15,311 bases of DNA from an uncultured Prevotella sp. (GCA_934230965.1 CAKQFW010000026.1:1-15311), one strand, 5' to 3'. Positions 6,241 to 14,613 are shown, counted from the stretch's first letter. Numbers and translations are program-made. The notes: generated by a model from the sequence alone, not told the origin.

Positions 6241-6314
6241 CATACTATAAGTTGTACCTCAGCAAGAGGTGGACTTACGACAACAACATCACAACACAAA
6301 CAAGAGAGAAAAAG

Positions 6315-6905
6315 ATGAATGTTGCAATCATAAAATACAACGCCGGAAACATACACTCGGTGGTGAACGCGCTGAAGCGCTTGGGCGTGACGCCCACCTA
6401 CACCGACGACCCCGAAGTGCTGATGAAGGCCGACCACATATTGTTCCCTGGACAAGGCGAGGCGGCCACCACCATGCAATATCTGAAGGCGCACCGCCTT
6501 GACGAGGTGATAAAGAACCTGCGGCAGCCCGTGCTGGGCATCTGCATAGGTCAGCAGCTGTTGTGCCGCCACTCAGAAGAGGGCGACACCGACTGCATAG
6601 GCATCTTTCCCACCGACGTGAAACGCTTTGTGCCCCAACGACACGAAGACAAGGTGCCAGCTATGGGCTGGAACAGCATCTACAATTGCCAGTCGGCATT
6701 GTTTAAAGGCATTGCTCCTGACGAGTTTGTGTATTTCGTACACAGCTATTACGTGCCCCTGTGCGACTTTACTGCCGCCACGGCCGATTATATAGCGCCC
6801 TTCAGCGCTGCCTTGCATAAAGACAATTTCTACGCCACACAGTTTCACCCTGAGAAGAGCGGAGCCACGGGCGAAAAAATCATCAAAAACTTTCTGGAGT
6901 TATGA
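6315..6905 (+). CDS. hisH: Imidazole glycerol phosphate synthase, glutaminase subunit HisH
   Basis: HisH hydrolyses glutamine and passes ammonia through a channel to HisF, which makes imidazole glycerol phosphate and AICAR in histidine biosynthesis. The 196-residue product is the usual HisH length. It is a class I glutamine amidotransferase with the nucleophile elbow GICIGQQ (Cys77) and the partner pair His178 and Glu180 in QFHPEKSG. The oxyanion strand is FPGQGEA (residues 44-50), where many HisH have PGVG. The frame stays open upstream to about 6123, but the ATG at 6315 is the start: the family begins at the strand VAIIKYNAGN, and the extension would read through the promoter repeats. The stop overlaps the hisA start by ATGA (6902-6905), so translation is probably coupled. 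Confidence 0.96.
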   Translation: MNVAIIKYNAGNIHSVVNALKRLGVTPTYTDDPEVLMKADHILFPGQGEAATTMQYLKAHRLDEVIKNLRQPVLGICIGQQLLCRHSEEGDTDCIGIFPTDVKRFVPQRHEDKVPAMGWNSIYNCQSALFKGIAPDEFVYFVHSYYVPLCDFTAATADYIAPFSAALHKDNFYATQFHPEKSGATGEKIIKNFLEL

Positions 6906-7615
6906 TAGAAATTATTCCTGCCATCGACATCATCAACGGCCAATGTGTGCGCCTAACAAAAGGCGACTATGACCAAAAGACCGTTTACGGAGACAATCCC
7001 GCACAAATGGCGCAACAGTTTGAACGCCTAGGAGCACGCCGCCTACATGTGGTTGACCTTGACGGTGCCAAATCGAAGCATGTGGTAAACCTTGACACGC
7101 TGAAGCGCATTGCCGAGAGCACACAGCTACGCATCGACTTTGGCGGGGGCATCAAGACCGACGATGACATAGAAAAAGCTTTCAGCAACGGCGCACACAT
7201 GGTAACAGTGGGCAGCATAGCCGTGAGCCACCCCACCCTCTTTGCGCAATGGCTGGCCACCTACGGTGCCGACAAAATAATACTTGGAGCCGATGTGCGC
7301 AACGGCAAGGTGTCGATAAACGGTTGGAAGGAAGACTCGAGTACCGACCTCTTCGACTTTCTTGACCACTACACCGCCATGGGCGTTACACAGGTGCTGT
7401 GTACCGACATATCTAAAGACGGCACTCTCGAAGGCCCTGCCATCGACCTGTATCGGCAAATCATGCAGCGCTATTCTGGGCTGCACCTCATTGCCAGCGG
7501 GGGCGTATCGTCAAACGCCGACATTGAGGCGCTGAACGCGGCGGGCATACCGGCCGTAGTGTTTGGAAAAGCCTACTACGAGGGGCGCATCAATCTTGAA
7601 ACATTGCAACTATGA
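6902..7615 (+). CDS. hisA: ProFAR isomerase HisA
   Basis: HisA (phosphoribosylformimino-5-aminoimidazole carboxamide ribotide isomerase) opens the ribose of ProFAR to give PRFAR, the substrate of HisF. The 237 residues form a (beta-alpha)8 barrel of normal length. The two expected catalytic aspartates are visible: Asp9 in IPAIDI on the first strand and Asp131 in ILGADVRNG on the fifth. The phosphate-binding glycines are at DFGGGI (residues 79-84) and ASGGV (198-202), and [13 protein letters not shown] (167-179) is the usual loop. It overlaps hisH by ATGA upstream and hisF by ATGA downstream, in the expected hisH-A-F order. Confidence 0.97.
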   Translation: MIEIIPAIDIINGQCVRLTKGDYDQKTVYGDNPAQMAQQFERLGARRLHVVDLDGAKSKHVVNLDTLKRIAESTQLRIDFGGGIKTDDDIEKAFSNGAHMVTVGSIAVSHPTLFAQWLATYGADKIILGADVRNGKVSINGWKEDSSTDLFDFLDHYTAMGVTQVLCTDISKDGTLEGPAIDLYRQIMQRYSGLHLIASGGVSSNADIEALNAAGIPAVVFGKAYYEGRINLETLQL

Positions 7616-8400
7616 CAACAACACAACACTTCTCGGCCCAACGAGGCTTGGCAAAACGCATCATTCCTTGCCTCGACGTGAAGGATGGCGAAACGGTGAA
7701 AGGCACCAACTTCGTAAACCTACGACGGGCGGGCGACCCTGTAGAACTGGGAAAGATGTATAGCGCAGCGGGTGCCGATGAGCTCGTCTTCCTCGACATC
7801 ACAGCCAGCTTTGAAGGACGCAAAACCTTTACCGACATGGTGACACGCGTGGCCGAAGAGATAAATATACCCTTTACTGTGGGGGGCGGCATCAACGCCA
7901 TTGAAGATGTAGAACGATTGCTGATGGCGGGCGCCGACAAGGTGAGCATCAACTCGGCAGCCATCAAAAACCCACAGTTGGTGAACAACATTGCCCGACG
8001 CTTTGGCTCACAGGTATGCGTGTGCGCCATCGATGCCCGACTGGACGAAGACGGATGGTACTGCTATGTGAAAGGCGGACGCGAACGCACACCGCTTAAC
8101 CTGTTCGACTGGGCCAGCGAGGTGGCCGACCGTGGCGCTGGCGAAATACTATTTACCAGCATGGACCACGACGGCGTGAAACAAGGATATGCTAACGAGG
8201 CGCTGGCGCAGCTGTCTGACCGCCTCTCAATACCCATTATTGCCAGCGGCGGCGCAGGCACCATGCAGCACTTTAAAGAAGCGTTTACGCTGGGCAAGGC
8301 CGATGCGGCTTTGGCTGCCAGCGTGTTCCACTTCGGGCAGATTGCCATACCCGACCTGAAACGTTATCTTGCCAACGAAGGCATAAACGTAAGGCTATAA
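7612..8400 (+). CDS. hisF: Imidazole glycerol phosphate synthase, cyclase subunit HisF
   Basis: HisF uses ammonia from HisH to convert PRFAR into imidazole glycerol phosphate and AICAR. The 262-residue barrel has the two catalytic aspartates, Asp22 in [10 protein letters not shown] and Asp141 in VCAIDARLD. It also has the TVGGGI phosphate site, [14 protein letters not shown] and ASGGAG. The family normally starts at (M)[11 protein letters not shown], so this product has about 11 extra residues ([11 protein letters not shown]) before it. The ATG at 7612 is chosen because it overlaps the hisA stop as ATGA. A TTG at 7648 would give the standard length and cannot be ruled out. Confidence 0.96.
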   Translation: MTTTQHFSAQRGLAKRIIPCLDVKDGETVKGTNFVNLRRAGDPVELGKMYSAAGADELVFLDITASFEGRKTFTDMVTRVAEEINIPFTVGGGINAIEDVERLLMAGADKVSINSAAIKNPQLVNNIARRFGSQVCVCAIDARLDEDGWYCYVKGGRERTPLNLFDWASEVADRGAGEILFTSMDHDGVKQGYANEALAQLSDRLSIPIIASGGAGTMQHFKEAFTLGKADAALAASVFHFGQIAIPDLKRYLANEGINVRL

Positions 8401-8493
8401 AGGAGAAAGAGCAAAAGCTGTAAGAGAGAAGGCATAATAAAAAGGTTTTACACCTTATTATATATACACACAAATACAACAAGAAAAGAAAAC

Positions 8494-9111
8494 ATGATGC
8501 AGATTGATTTTGAAAAAATGGGAGGACTGGTGCCGGCTATCATTCAAGACGCCACCACCAAAAACGTACTGATGTTGGGCTTCATGAACGAAGAGGCTTA
8601 TCAAAAAACCATTGAGACAAAGAAGGTAACCTTCTGGTCGCGCTCACGACACTGCCTGTGGACAAAGGGCGAAACATCAGGACATTATCTGCATTTAGTT
8701 AGCATACAAAACGATTGCGATAACGACACGCTGTTGGTAAAAGTTAACCCCGAAGGGCCCACTTGCCATAAAGGCACCGACACCTGTTGGGGCGAAGACA
8801 ACACCGCCAATCCGCTTTTGTTTCTTACTGAGCTGCAAGACTTTATAAACAAGCGTCACGAAGAGATGCCCGAGGGCTCATACACCACCAGCCTGTTTAA
8901 AGACGGACTGAACCGTATGGCACAAAAGGTGGGCGAAGAGGCTCTGGAGGCAGTTATTGAAGCCACTAATGGCACCAACGAGCGCCTGATATACGAGGCT
9001 TCAGACATGTTCTATCACCTCATCGTGCTGCTTACCAGCAAGGGCTTGCGCATTGAAGACATAGCCAAAGAGCTTCAGGTGCGCCACAACCCTTCTTGGC
9101 ATAAACACTAA
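8494..9111 (+). CDS. hisIE: Bifunctional PRA-CH / PRA-PH enzyme HisIE
   Basis: This is a fusion of two steps of histidine biosynthesis: PR-ATP pyrophosphohydrolase (HisE) and PR-AMP cyclohydrolase (HisI), together making ProFAR for HisA. The 205 residues are typical of the fusion. The HisI half (about 1-108) has WSRSRHCLWTKGETSGH, the metal ligands in NDCDNDTLLVKV, and GPTCHKG. The HisE half (about 115-200) has SYTTSLFKDGLNRMAQKVGE and the helix EALEAVIEA. It begins with two Met codons, and a start at the second (8497) is equally good. A 93-base gap follows hisF, with only a weak hairpin in it, so it is probably still part of the his transcript. No Shine-Dalgarno site is evident. Confidence 0.96.
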   Translation: MMQIDFEKMGGLVPAIIQDATTKNVLMLGFMNEEAYQKTIETKKVTFWSRSRHCLWTKGETSGHYLHLVSIQNDCDNDTLLVKVNPEGPTCHKGTDTCWGEDNTANPLLFLTELQDFINKRHEEMPEGSYTTSLFKDGLNRMAQKVGEEALEAVIEATNGTNERLIYEASDMFYHLIVLLTSKGLRIEDIAKELQVRHNPSWHKH

Positions 9112-9141
9112 GCAAAAAAAGCATTAATACACATAACAAAC

Positions 9142-9816
9142 ATGTTGGTAGACTATCGTAAAGTAAATATTTACCAGGACGAAGAACTGATATTGAAAGA
9201 CGTTGACTGGAACATTGATGAAGGACAGTTTGTATACGTCATCGGCAAAGTGGGTTCGGGAAAAAGCTCGCTGCTGAAAACACTGTATTGCGAGCTCGAC
9301 ATCTACAGCGACGAGGCCGAAAAAGCCGAGGTGCTGGAGCGAGACCTCATACACATAAAGCGCAAAGAGATACCTGCGCTGCGCCGCGAGATGGGCATCA
9401 TCTTCCAAGATTTTCAGTTGCTGCACGACCGCACGGTGTACAGCAACCTTAGGTTTGTGCTGAAATCGACAGGATGGAAGAACAACAACGACATTGATAA
9501 TCGCATAACCGAGGTGCTGGAAAAGGTGGGCATGCAAGACAAGAAAGACAAACGCCCACACGAGCTATCAGGGGGCGAACAGCAACGCATTGCCATAGCT
9601 CGCGCCCTGCTAAACACACCGAAGATGATTATTGCCGATGAGCCCACCGGCAACCTCGACCCTGAGACTGCCGACAAGATTGTTAGTCTGCTGCACGACA
9701 TCACCACCTCAGGCACGGCCGTGGTAATGTCGACACACAATCTGCCCATCGTCGACAAGCACCCTGGCATCGTGTATCGCTGCGAGAAGGGAGAACTGCA
9801 AAAGGTGAACGGCTAA
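9142..9816 (+). CDS. ftsE: FtsE-like ABC transporter ATP-binding protein
   Basis: A 224-residue single ABC ATPase domain of the FtsE/LolD/MacB group. All motifs are intact: Walker [10 protein letters not shown] (35-43), Q-loop Gln89 in IIFQDFQLL, signature LSGGEQQR (142-149), Walker B MIIADEP with Glu167, D-loop GNLDP, and switch His199 in MSTHN. FtsE pairs with FtsX in the inner membrane and controls peptidoglycan hydrolases at the division site. The short length, the [15 protein letters not shown] region and the lack of extra domains favour FtsE over a general transporter. No ftsX or other membrane partner adjoins it: hisIE lies 30 bases upstream and lysC 83 bases downstream. It may ride on the his transcript. 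The subfamily assignment is less sure than the ATPase call. Confidence 0.85.
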   Translation: MLVDYRKVNIYQDEELILKDVDWNIDEGQFVYVIGKVGSGKSSLLKTLYCELDIYSDEAEKAEVLERDLIHIKRKEIPALRREMGIIFQDFQLLHDRTVYSNLRFVLKSTGWKNNNDIDNRITEVLEKVGMQDKKDKRPHELSGGEQQRIAIARALLNTPKMIIADEPTGNLDPETADKIVSLLHDITTSGTAVVMSTHNLPIVDKHPGIVYRCEKGELQKVNG

Positions 9817-9899
9817 ACATAAGCCACTTCGGCCCTATCGCTACACATTATACAATAAATAGAAACATCATTAATAGCAACCTATAAATAAAGATAGAC

Positions 9900-11216
9900 A
9901 TGAAAGTAATGAAATTTGGAGGCACATCGGTCGGCTCTCCCGAAAACATCAAGCATGTGGCCTCGCTCATCACTCAATCAGGTGAGCCTACTTTTGTCGT
10001 ATTGTCGGCAATGTCAGGTACGACCAACACGCTGTTGGAAATTTCAAACTATCTGTATAAGAAAAACTCTGACGGCGCTAACGAGATTATCAACAACCTT
10101 GAAAAAAAGTATATGCAGCACGTAGAAGAGCTGTTTACCACCGACGAGTATAAGCAGAAAACCATCACCTTCTTGCAAAGTGAGTTTGCTTATATACGCT
10201 CGTTCACCAAAGATATCTTCACCAGTTTTGAAGAGAAAAGCATCGTGGCACAGGGCGAGATTATGAGCACCAACATGATGCTCAACTATCTTGAAGAGAT
10301 AGGCATCAAGGCTATCTTGGTATCGGCGCTCGACTTTATGCGCACCGACAAAAACTCGGAGCCCGACGCACAGTATATCAAAGAGAAGCTTACCCACATT
10401 ATGGCCGACAACGAGGGCTACCAGATATACCTCACACAGGGCTTTATCTGCCGTAACGCATACGGCGAAACCGACAACCTGCTGCGTGGCGGTAGCGACT
10501 TCACAGCATCGCTCATAGGTGTGGCGCTGCAAGCCGAAGAGATACAGATATGGACCGACATTGACGGTATGCACAACAACGACCCACGCTTTGTTGAAGG
10601 CACCGATGCTATTAGTCAGCTAAACTTTGAAGAGGCTGCCGAGCTGGCCTACTTTGGCGCAAAAATCTTGCACCCCACCTGTGTGCAGCCCGCCAAATAT
10701 TCGAGCATACCCGTACGTTTGAAGAACACCATGGACCCTCAGGCCCATGGCACCATCATCAACAACAAGCTCATTAAAGGCAAAATAAAGGCTGTGGCTG
10801 CTAAAGACAACATCACTGCTATCAAGATTAAGTCGAGCCGTATGTTGCTGGCTACAGGCTTCTTGCGCAAGGTGTTTGAAATATTTGAGAGCTACCAAAC
10901 ACCCATCGACATGATAGCTACCAGCGAGGTGGGCGTATCTATGAGCATTGACAATGTTGAGCATCTGAACGCTATCGTCGACGAACTGAAGAAGTATGGC
11001 ACAGTAACGGTAGACGAAGATATGTGCATTGTGTGCGTGGTGGGCGATCTTGACTGGAGCAATCTGGGCTTTGAAACCCTGGTGCTTGAGGCAATGAAAG
11101 ACATACCCGTGCGCATGATCTCGTATGGCGGCTCAAACTATAACATCTCGTTCCTCATCAGAGAGGCCGACAAGCAGAAGGCTTTGCAAAACTTGAGCAA
11201 CGTGCTGTTTAAATAA
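9900..11216 (+). CDS. lysC: Aspartate kinase LysC
   Basis: The enzyme phosphorylates L-aspartate, the entry step to lysine, diaminopimelate, threonine and methionine. It is a 438-residue monofunctional enzyme of LysC (aspartokinase III) type. The amino acid kinase domain spans about 1-290, with KFGGTSVG (5-12), LSAMSGTTN, the LLRGGSDFTAS nucleotide loop, WTDIDGMHNNDPR and ELAYFGAKILHP. Two ACT-type regulatory regions fill about 300-438, with MIATSEVGVSMSID as the usual ligand-facing segment. Feedback inhibition, most likely by lysine, is inferred from this architecture. No homoserine dehydrogenase domain is fused to it. lysA follows after 47 bases. The intergenic stretch 9817-9899 has no clear promoter box. 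Confidence 0.96.
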   Translation: MKVMKFGGTSVGSPENIKHVASLITQSGEPTFVVLSAMSGTTNTLLEISNYLYKKNSDGANEIINNLEKKYMQHVEELFTTDEYKQKTITFLQSEFAYIRSFTKDIFTSFEEKSIVAQGEIMSTNMMLNYLEEIGIKAILVSALDFMRTDKNSEPDAQYIKEKLTHIMADNEGYQIYLTQGFICRNAYGETDNLLRGGSDFTASLIGVALQAEEIQIWTDIDGMHNNDPRFVEGTDAISQLNFEEAAELAYFGAKILHPTCVQPAKYSSIPVRLKNTMDPQAHGTIINNKLIKGKIKAVAAKDNITAIKIKSSRMLLATGFLRKVFEIFESYQTPIDMIATSEVGVSMSIDNVEHLNAIVDELKKYGTVTVDEDMCIVCVVGDLDWSNLGFETLVLEAMKDIPVRMISYGGSNYNISFLIREADKQKALQNLSNVLFK

Positions 11217-11263
11217 GAATAAGGAAAACAAAGAGAGAGAGATTTAAAAACGATAGAAAGACG

Positions 11264-12421
11264 ATGAAAGGACATTTCCCTATAGAGCAATTCAAAGGTT
11301 TGCAAACACCCTTCTACTATTATGACACGAAGTTGTTAAACGACACTTTGCAAGCTATCAACGCTGAGACAGCCAAACATAGCAACTATCATGTGCATTA
11401 TGCTGTAAAGGCAAATGCCAACGCTAAAATTCTGAACATCATACAACAGGCGGGCCTGGGCGCCGACTGCGTGAGCGGCGGTGAGATAAAGGCGGCACTG
11501 GATGCAGGATTTAAGGCAGAAGATATTGTATATGCTGGCGTAGGAAAAAGCGATTGGGAAATAAACCTCGGACTGGATGCGGGCATCAGCTGCTTTAACG
11601 TTGAAAGTGTGGCCGAACTGGAGGTCATCAACGAGCTGGCCGAAGCTAAAGGCAAGGTGGCACGCGTGGCGCTGCGCATCAACCCCAACGTGGGTGCACA
11701 CACACATGCCAACATCACCACGGGGCTGGCCGAAAACAAGTTTGGCATTGCCATGCAAGACATGGTGCCCACCATTGTCAAGGCCAAGAAGATGAAGAAC
11801 ATACAATTCATCGGCCTACACTTTCATATCGGTTCGCAAATTCTCGACATGTCTGACTTTGAAGCGTTGTGCCATCGTATCAACGAGATACAAGACGAAA
11901 TGGACCAGCTCGACATTAACATTGCAAACATTAATGTAGGTGGCGGACTGGGCATCAGCTATGACGACCCCAACGGGCAACCCATTCCCGACTTCAAAGA
12001 ATATTTTGACACCTATGCACAGCACCTCGTTCTGCGCGAAGGACAACAACTGCACTTCGAGCTGGGACGTGCCGTGGTAGGACAATGTGGCGCGCTCATC
12101 ACACGCACGCTATACGTCAAACAAGGCACATGCAAACAGTTTGCTATCGTTGATGCGGGCATGACCGACCTCATTCGCCCAGCACTCTATCAGGCTACCC
12201 ACAAGATTGAAAACATCAGCAGCAACGAACCTTGCGAGGTGTATGACGTGGTGGGACCTATCTGCGAGTCGAGCGACGTGTTTGCCAAAAGCATTGAAAT
12301 CAATAAATGCCATCGCGGCGACCTGATTGCGCTACGGTCGGCAGGAGCCTATGGCGAAATAATGGCAAGCCAATATAACTGTCGCCAACTGCCCAAAGGC
12401 TATGTAACTGAAGATTTATGA
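11264..12421 (+). CDS. lysA: Diaminopimelate decarboxylase LysA
   Basis: LysA removes carbon dioxide from meso-diaminopimelate to make L-lysine, the last step of the pathway. The 385-residue product is a fold type III PLP enzyme. The Schiff-base lysine is Lys49 in HYAVKANANA. The barrel carries GLHFHIGSQ (184-192), the phosphate loop VGGGLGISYD (225-234) and ELGRAVV. The C-terminal beta domain has GPICESSDVF, whose Cys334 should serve the partner active site across the dimer, and RSAGAYGEIMASQYN. No residue looks lost. It follows lysC, so first and last pathway steps are probably co-transcribed. Its stop overlaps the start of the glycosyltransferase gene by ATGA at 12418-12421. Confidence 0.97.
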   Translation: MKGHFPIEQFKGLQTPFYYYDTKLLNDTLQAINAETAKHSNYHVHYAVKANANAKILNIIQQAGLGADCVSGGEIKAALDAGFKAEDIVYAGVGKSDWEINLGLDAGISCFNVESVAELEVINELAEAKGKVARVALRINPNVGAHTHANITTGLAENKFGIAMQDMVPTIVKAKKMKNIQFIGLHFHIGSQILDMSDFEALCHRINEIQDEMDQLDINIANINVGGGLGISYDDPNGQPIPDFKEYFDTYAQHLVLREGQQLHFELGRAVVGQCGALITRTLYVKQGTCKQFAIVDAGMTDLIRPALYQATHKIENISSNEPCEVYDVVGPICESSDVFAKSIEINKCHRGDLIALRSAGAYGEIMASQYNCRQLPKGYVTEDL

Positions 12422-13599
12422 TTGTAGATAATTTAACTGTCATTGTATCAACAATACTGATTATTTCGGCCATCATCACAACATTGGTGGCAAACCCTTT
12501 CTTCCGTCTTCGCCCAGGGCATAATGACATGCCTTGCGATGACGAGAACACTGATGCCGAAAACACTGACAATGAGGCCAATGTAGGGCCACGCCTATCG
12601 GTGGTGGTAGTGTCGAATGGCACAGCCGAACAAATGGATAACCACCTGTCGGCCATCCTCTCACAACACTATAAGCCTGGCTTTGAAGTGATTGTGGTGG
12701 CAGGGCATCGCGACTCAGAAACCGAAGATGTGCTGAAACGCTATCAAGCTAACGCAGCGCTCTACACCACCTTTGTGCCACAGCGTTCGCTGTTCATGAG
12801 CCGAGGTAAGTTGGCCATGACCATTGGCGCTAAAGCGGCTCACAACGAGTGGGTTATTATTACCGACTCAAGATACACACCCACGTCTGACCATTGGCTC
12901 AAGGCCATGGCTACAGGATGCAGCGATGATAAAGACCTGGTGTTGGGCTATTCAAACTATGAGGCCGAGGCCAAACCCTTCTATCGTTTTGAGCGACTGC
13001 GCGAACAAGCCTACTACCTACGCATGGCGTATAAAGGCACGGCCTTTTGTGCCAATGCGGGCAATGTGATGTTTCGCCGCGACCTCTTCATCAACAACGA
13101 TGGCTATCGTGGCAACTTACAGTTTATTCAGGGCGAATACGACTTTATCGTAAACAAATATGCCCAAAAAGGTAATGCTGCCGTGATAACATGCCCCGAC
13201 GCATGGATGCAAGAAGATGCACCCAGCAAGAATGCTTGGCGCATTGAAAAGATTGGCTTCATCAACTATCGTGGCTCTCTGCGAGGCATCAACCGCTACA
13301 GGGCTCTGCACATGTTCGACACATTTTGTCTGCATGCCAACTATATTGTCGATATAGCTTTCGGCGTATGGGCAGCCCTCACGCACAACTGGATTATGCT
13401 GGCTGCTGCCTGTGTGGCCTTTATCGGCACACTGGTGGCTCGCACTATCATTGCCAATAAGATGTTTAAACGCTTCGACACGCAGCTATCGGCATGGCGA
13501 GCTGTTCCCTACGAGCTTCGCGGCTTTTGGCATAGCCTCATCTACCGCATACGCTATGCTTATGCCGATAAGCACGTATTCTCGAGTCATAAGCTATAA
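12418..13599 (+). CDS. Membrane-anchored family 2 (GT-A) glycosyltransferase
   Basis: A 393-residue enzyme likely to transfer a sugar from a nucleotide donor at the cytoplasmic face of the inner membrane. One membrane helix lies at about 5-26, followed by an acidic spacer (Asp/Glu/Asn-rich, 36-55). A GT-A domain spans about 59-270, with RLSVVVVSNG, AILSQHYKPGFEVIVVAG, and WVIITDSRYTPTSDHW, where Asp150 is in the position of the metal-binding DxD. It continues with CANAGNVMFRRDLF and GEYDFIVNKYAQKG, the likely base region. Two hydrophobic segments follow near 306-345. Donor, acceptor and pathway cannot be read from the sequence. Overlap with lysA suggests shared expression, and envelope polysaccharide is a reasonable guess. 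I saw no QxxRW motif, so a processive synthase is unlikely. Confidence 0.85.
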   Translation: MIVDNLTVIVSTILIISAIITTLVANPFFRLRPGHNDMPCDDENTDAENTDNEANVGPRLSVVVVSNGTAEQMDNHLSAILSQHYKPGFEVIVVAGHRDSETEDVLKRYQANAALYTTFVPQRSLFMSRGKLAMTIGAKAAHNEWVIITDSRYTPTSDHWLKAMATGCSDDKDLVLGYSNYEAEAKPFYRFERLREQAYYLRMAYKGTAFCANAGNVMFRRDLFINNDGYRGNLQFIQGEYDFIVNKYAQKGNAAVITCPDAWMQEDAPSKNAWRIEKIGFINYRGSLRGINRYRALHMFDTFCLHANYIVDIAFGVWAALTHNWIMLAAACVAFIGTLVARTIIANKMFKRFDTQLSAWRAVPYELRGFWHSLIYRIRYAYADKHVFSSHKL

Positions 13600-13691
13600 G
13601 CTCTGCTCAAGCAGTAAATAAAGCTCTGTTCTTGTAGTAAATAAAACTCTGTTCTGGCTGTAGATAATGTTCTGCTTAGGCAGTAAGCAAG
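13600..13691 (+). repeat. Four imperfect 23-bp tandem repeats
   Basis: Copies begin at 13600, 13623, 13646 and 13669, directly after the glycosyltransferase stop codon. The shared pattern is [GA][CT]TCTG, six variable bases, then a TAG/CAG/CTG core and an A/T-rich end. Copy 1 holds a small hairpin, CTGCT-ca-AGCAG, and copy 4 holds CTGC-ttag-GCAG, while copies 2 and 3 keep it only in part. No gene lies here. The array fills most of the 126-base gap before the next gene. Confidence 0.75.
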
Positions 13692-13725
13692 CGTTACATA
13701 GTTATCAGTAATAAGCCCCTATTAT

Positions 13726-14535
13726 ATGAATATAAGCATCGTTTTCACTACCGAAGGCCCTTCATGCCAAGCATATCTTGACATGGTGGAAGGGTTACGT
13801 GGCATGCTAAACCAAGACGCAGCACACCATATAGGCAACGAGAACCCTGACATTGTGCACCTGTTTGGCCAGTTCGACTGGAAGACACACCACTTGCTCG
13901 ACCGCTATCACGACCTACAAATACCTACAGTGCTAACGGTGTGCAACGCTCTGTCGACGTATACACAGAAGAGCGCCGAACTGAAACAAAAGAAGGGGCG
14001 CATGTTGAAGAAGCAAGTGCTTAAGCGGGCTACTGCCGTACACGCGATAGGCGAAACTGAGGCTGCTGCCTTGCAAACATCAATGCCCGACCTTCAAGTT
14101 TCCATCATTGCCAATGCTGCGGTTACGGGGGCGACGTCGTTCAAAGAGATGACAAACGAGCTGATACAACTGTATAGCGCCACCCTGTCGAAACATGAAC
14201 AAGCTGTGCAAGAGGCAATAGAAAAGAAGATGGCTTCGGCAAAGGTTGATGCCGCCAATGAGGTGCACAAGGTTTGCAAGCAGCTATTGTATGGCAGATA
14301 TCTAAACAAACGCGGACTGTTAACAGCCAAACGTTTAGAGGAGACAGCTAATCTGCTCATCAGCACCGACTATGATGAAGACCTCTTGGCAGCGCTATTG
14401 CCTAAGTTGGGTATAAAAACATTCACTGAAGAGCTGTTGGCTTTACTTGAAGAAGAAGCATTGCTAACAGAAGGCTTTATGCCCATCAAACGGGGCAAGA
14501 AGCCATTGAAAATAATCACAGTAAACAAACTTTAA
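13726..14535 (+). CDS. GT-B-like protein with a single recognisable Rossmann half
   Basis: A 269-residue protein without a confident family name. Residues about 1-135 look like the N-terminal half of a GT-B (GT4-like) glycosyltransferase: MNISIVFTTEGP, the strand PDIVHLFG (41-48), IPTVLTVCNALSTYTQ (66-81), a basic helix 88-102, then ATAVHAIGETEAAAL and VSIIANAAVTG. Where the nucleotide-sugar-binding C-terminal domain should follow, there is instead a helical, charge-rich stretch (about 136-250, rich in Glu, Lys, Ala and Leu) and a basic end. The donor-binding E-x7-E type motif is not seen. It may be an inactive or partner-dependent relative of glycosyltransferases. There is no signal peptide or membrane helix, so it is probably cytoplasmic. 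The gene starts 126 bases after the GT2 gene and ends just before fbp. Confidence 0.75.
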   Translation: MNISIVFTTEGPSCQAYLDMVEGLRGMLNQDAAHHIGNENPDIVHLFGQFDWKTHHLLDRYHDLQIPTVLTVCNALSTYTQKSAELKQKKGRMLKKQVLKRATAVHAIGETEAAALQTSMPDLQVSIIANAAVTGATSFKEMTNELIQLYSATLSKHEQAVQEAIEKKMASAKVDAANEVHKVCKQLLYGRYLNKRGLLTAKRLEETANLLISTDYDEDLLAALLPKLGIKTFTEELLALLEEEALLTEGFMPIKRGKKPLKIITVNKL

Positions 14536-14613
14536 AATAATATGATGGCACTGGCCGTACACACGAAATATACTTATCACGCAAACGACCTAACCCCACA
14601 AAACCCCAATAAC

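Larger units (their letters stand above)
6087..6265 (+). repeat. 73-bp tandem promoter repeat (two full copies and one partial)
   Basis: Copies start at 6087, 6160 and 6233, exactly 73 bases apart. The first two agree at about 57 of 73 positions; the third matches over about 33 bases (27 identical) before it runs into the hisH leader. Each begins with TATCTTTGCATA. In copies 1 and 2 this is part of a perfect inverted repeat, TATCTT-TGCAT-AAGATA, which is decayed in copy 3. Copies 1 and 2 also share AAGCAAGCTTG. The array stops just before the his cluster, so it probably arose by duplication of its promoter. Confidence 0.85.
5404..6314. other. Signal-rich intergenic region between divergent transcription units
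   Basis: This is 911 bases, AT-rich, with no convincing gene on either strand. Short open frames here have no start context and run through repeats. It separates the minus-strand secreted-protein cluster from the plus-strand his cluster. In order it holds the leader and promoter of the minus-strand cluster (to about 5547), a 12-bp palindrome (5562-5573), an ARG-box-like site (5631-5644), a 22-bp palindrome array (5693-5765), overlapping hairpins with a T-run (5795-5836), a tandem pair of ARG-box-like sites (5884-5917) and the 73-bp promoter repeats (6087-6265). I see nothing definite in 5918-6086. Confidence 0.8.

Noticed and set aside
6123..6314. A longer HisH reading frame starting upstream of 6315
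   Set aside because: It would translate the promoter repeats, and the HisH family begins at the strand encoded from 6315.
8437..8461. Terminator between hisF and hisIE
   Set aside because: Only 4+4 bp with an A-A mismatch and mostly A-T pairs, and no T-run follows; too weak to separate the genes.
12110..12656. Minus-strand open frames opposite lysA and the glycosyltransferase
   Set aside because: They are shadows of well-supported plus-strand genes and show no domain features.
14542..14613. N-terminal extension of FBPase from ATG 14542 or 14545
   Set aside because: It is in frame without a stop, so it remains possible, but the added residues match nothing expected and the family start fits 14614 better.
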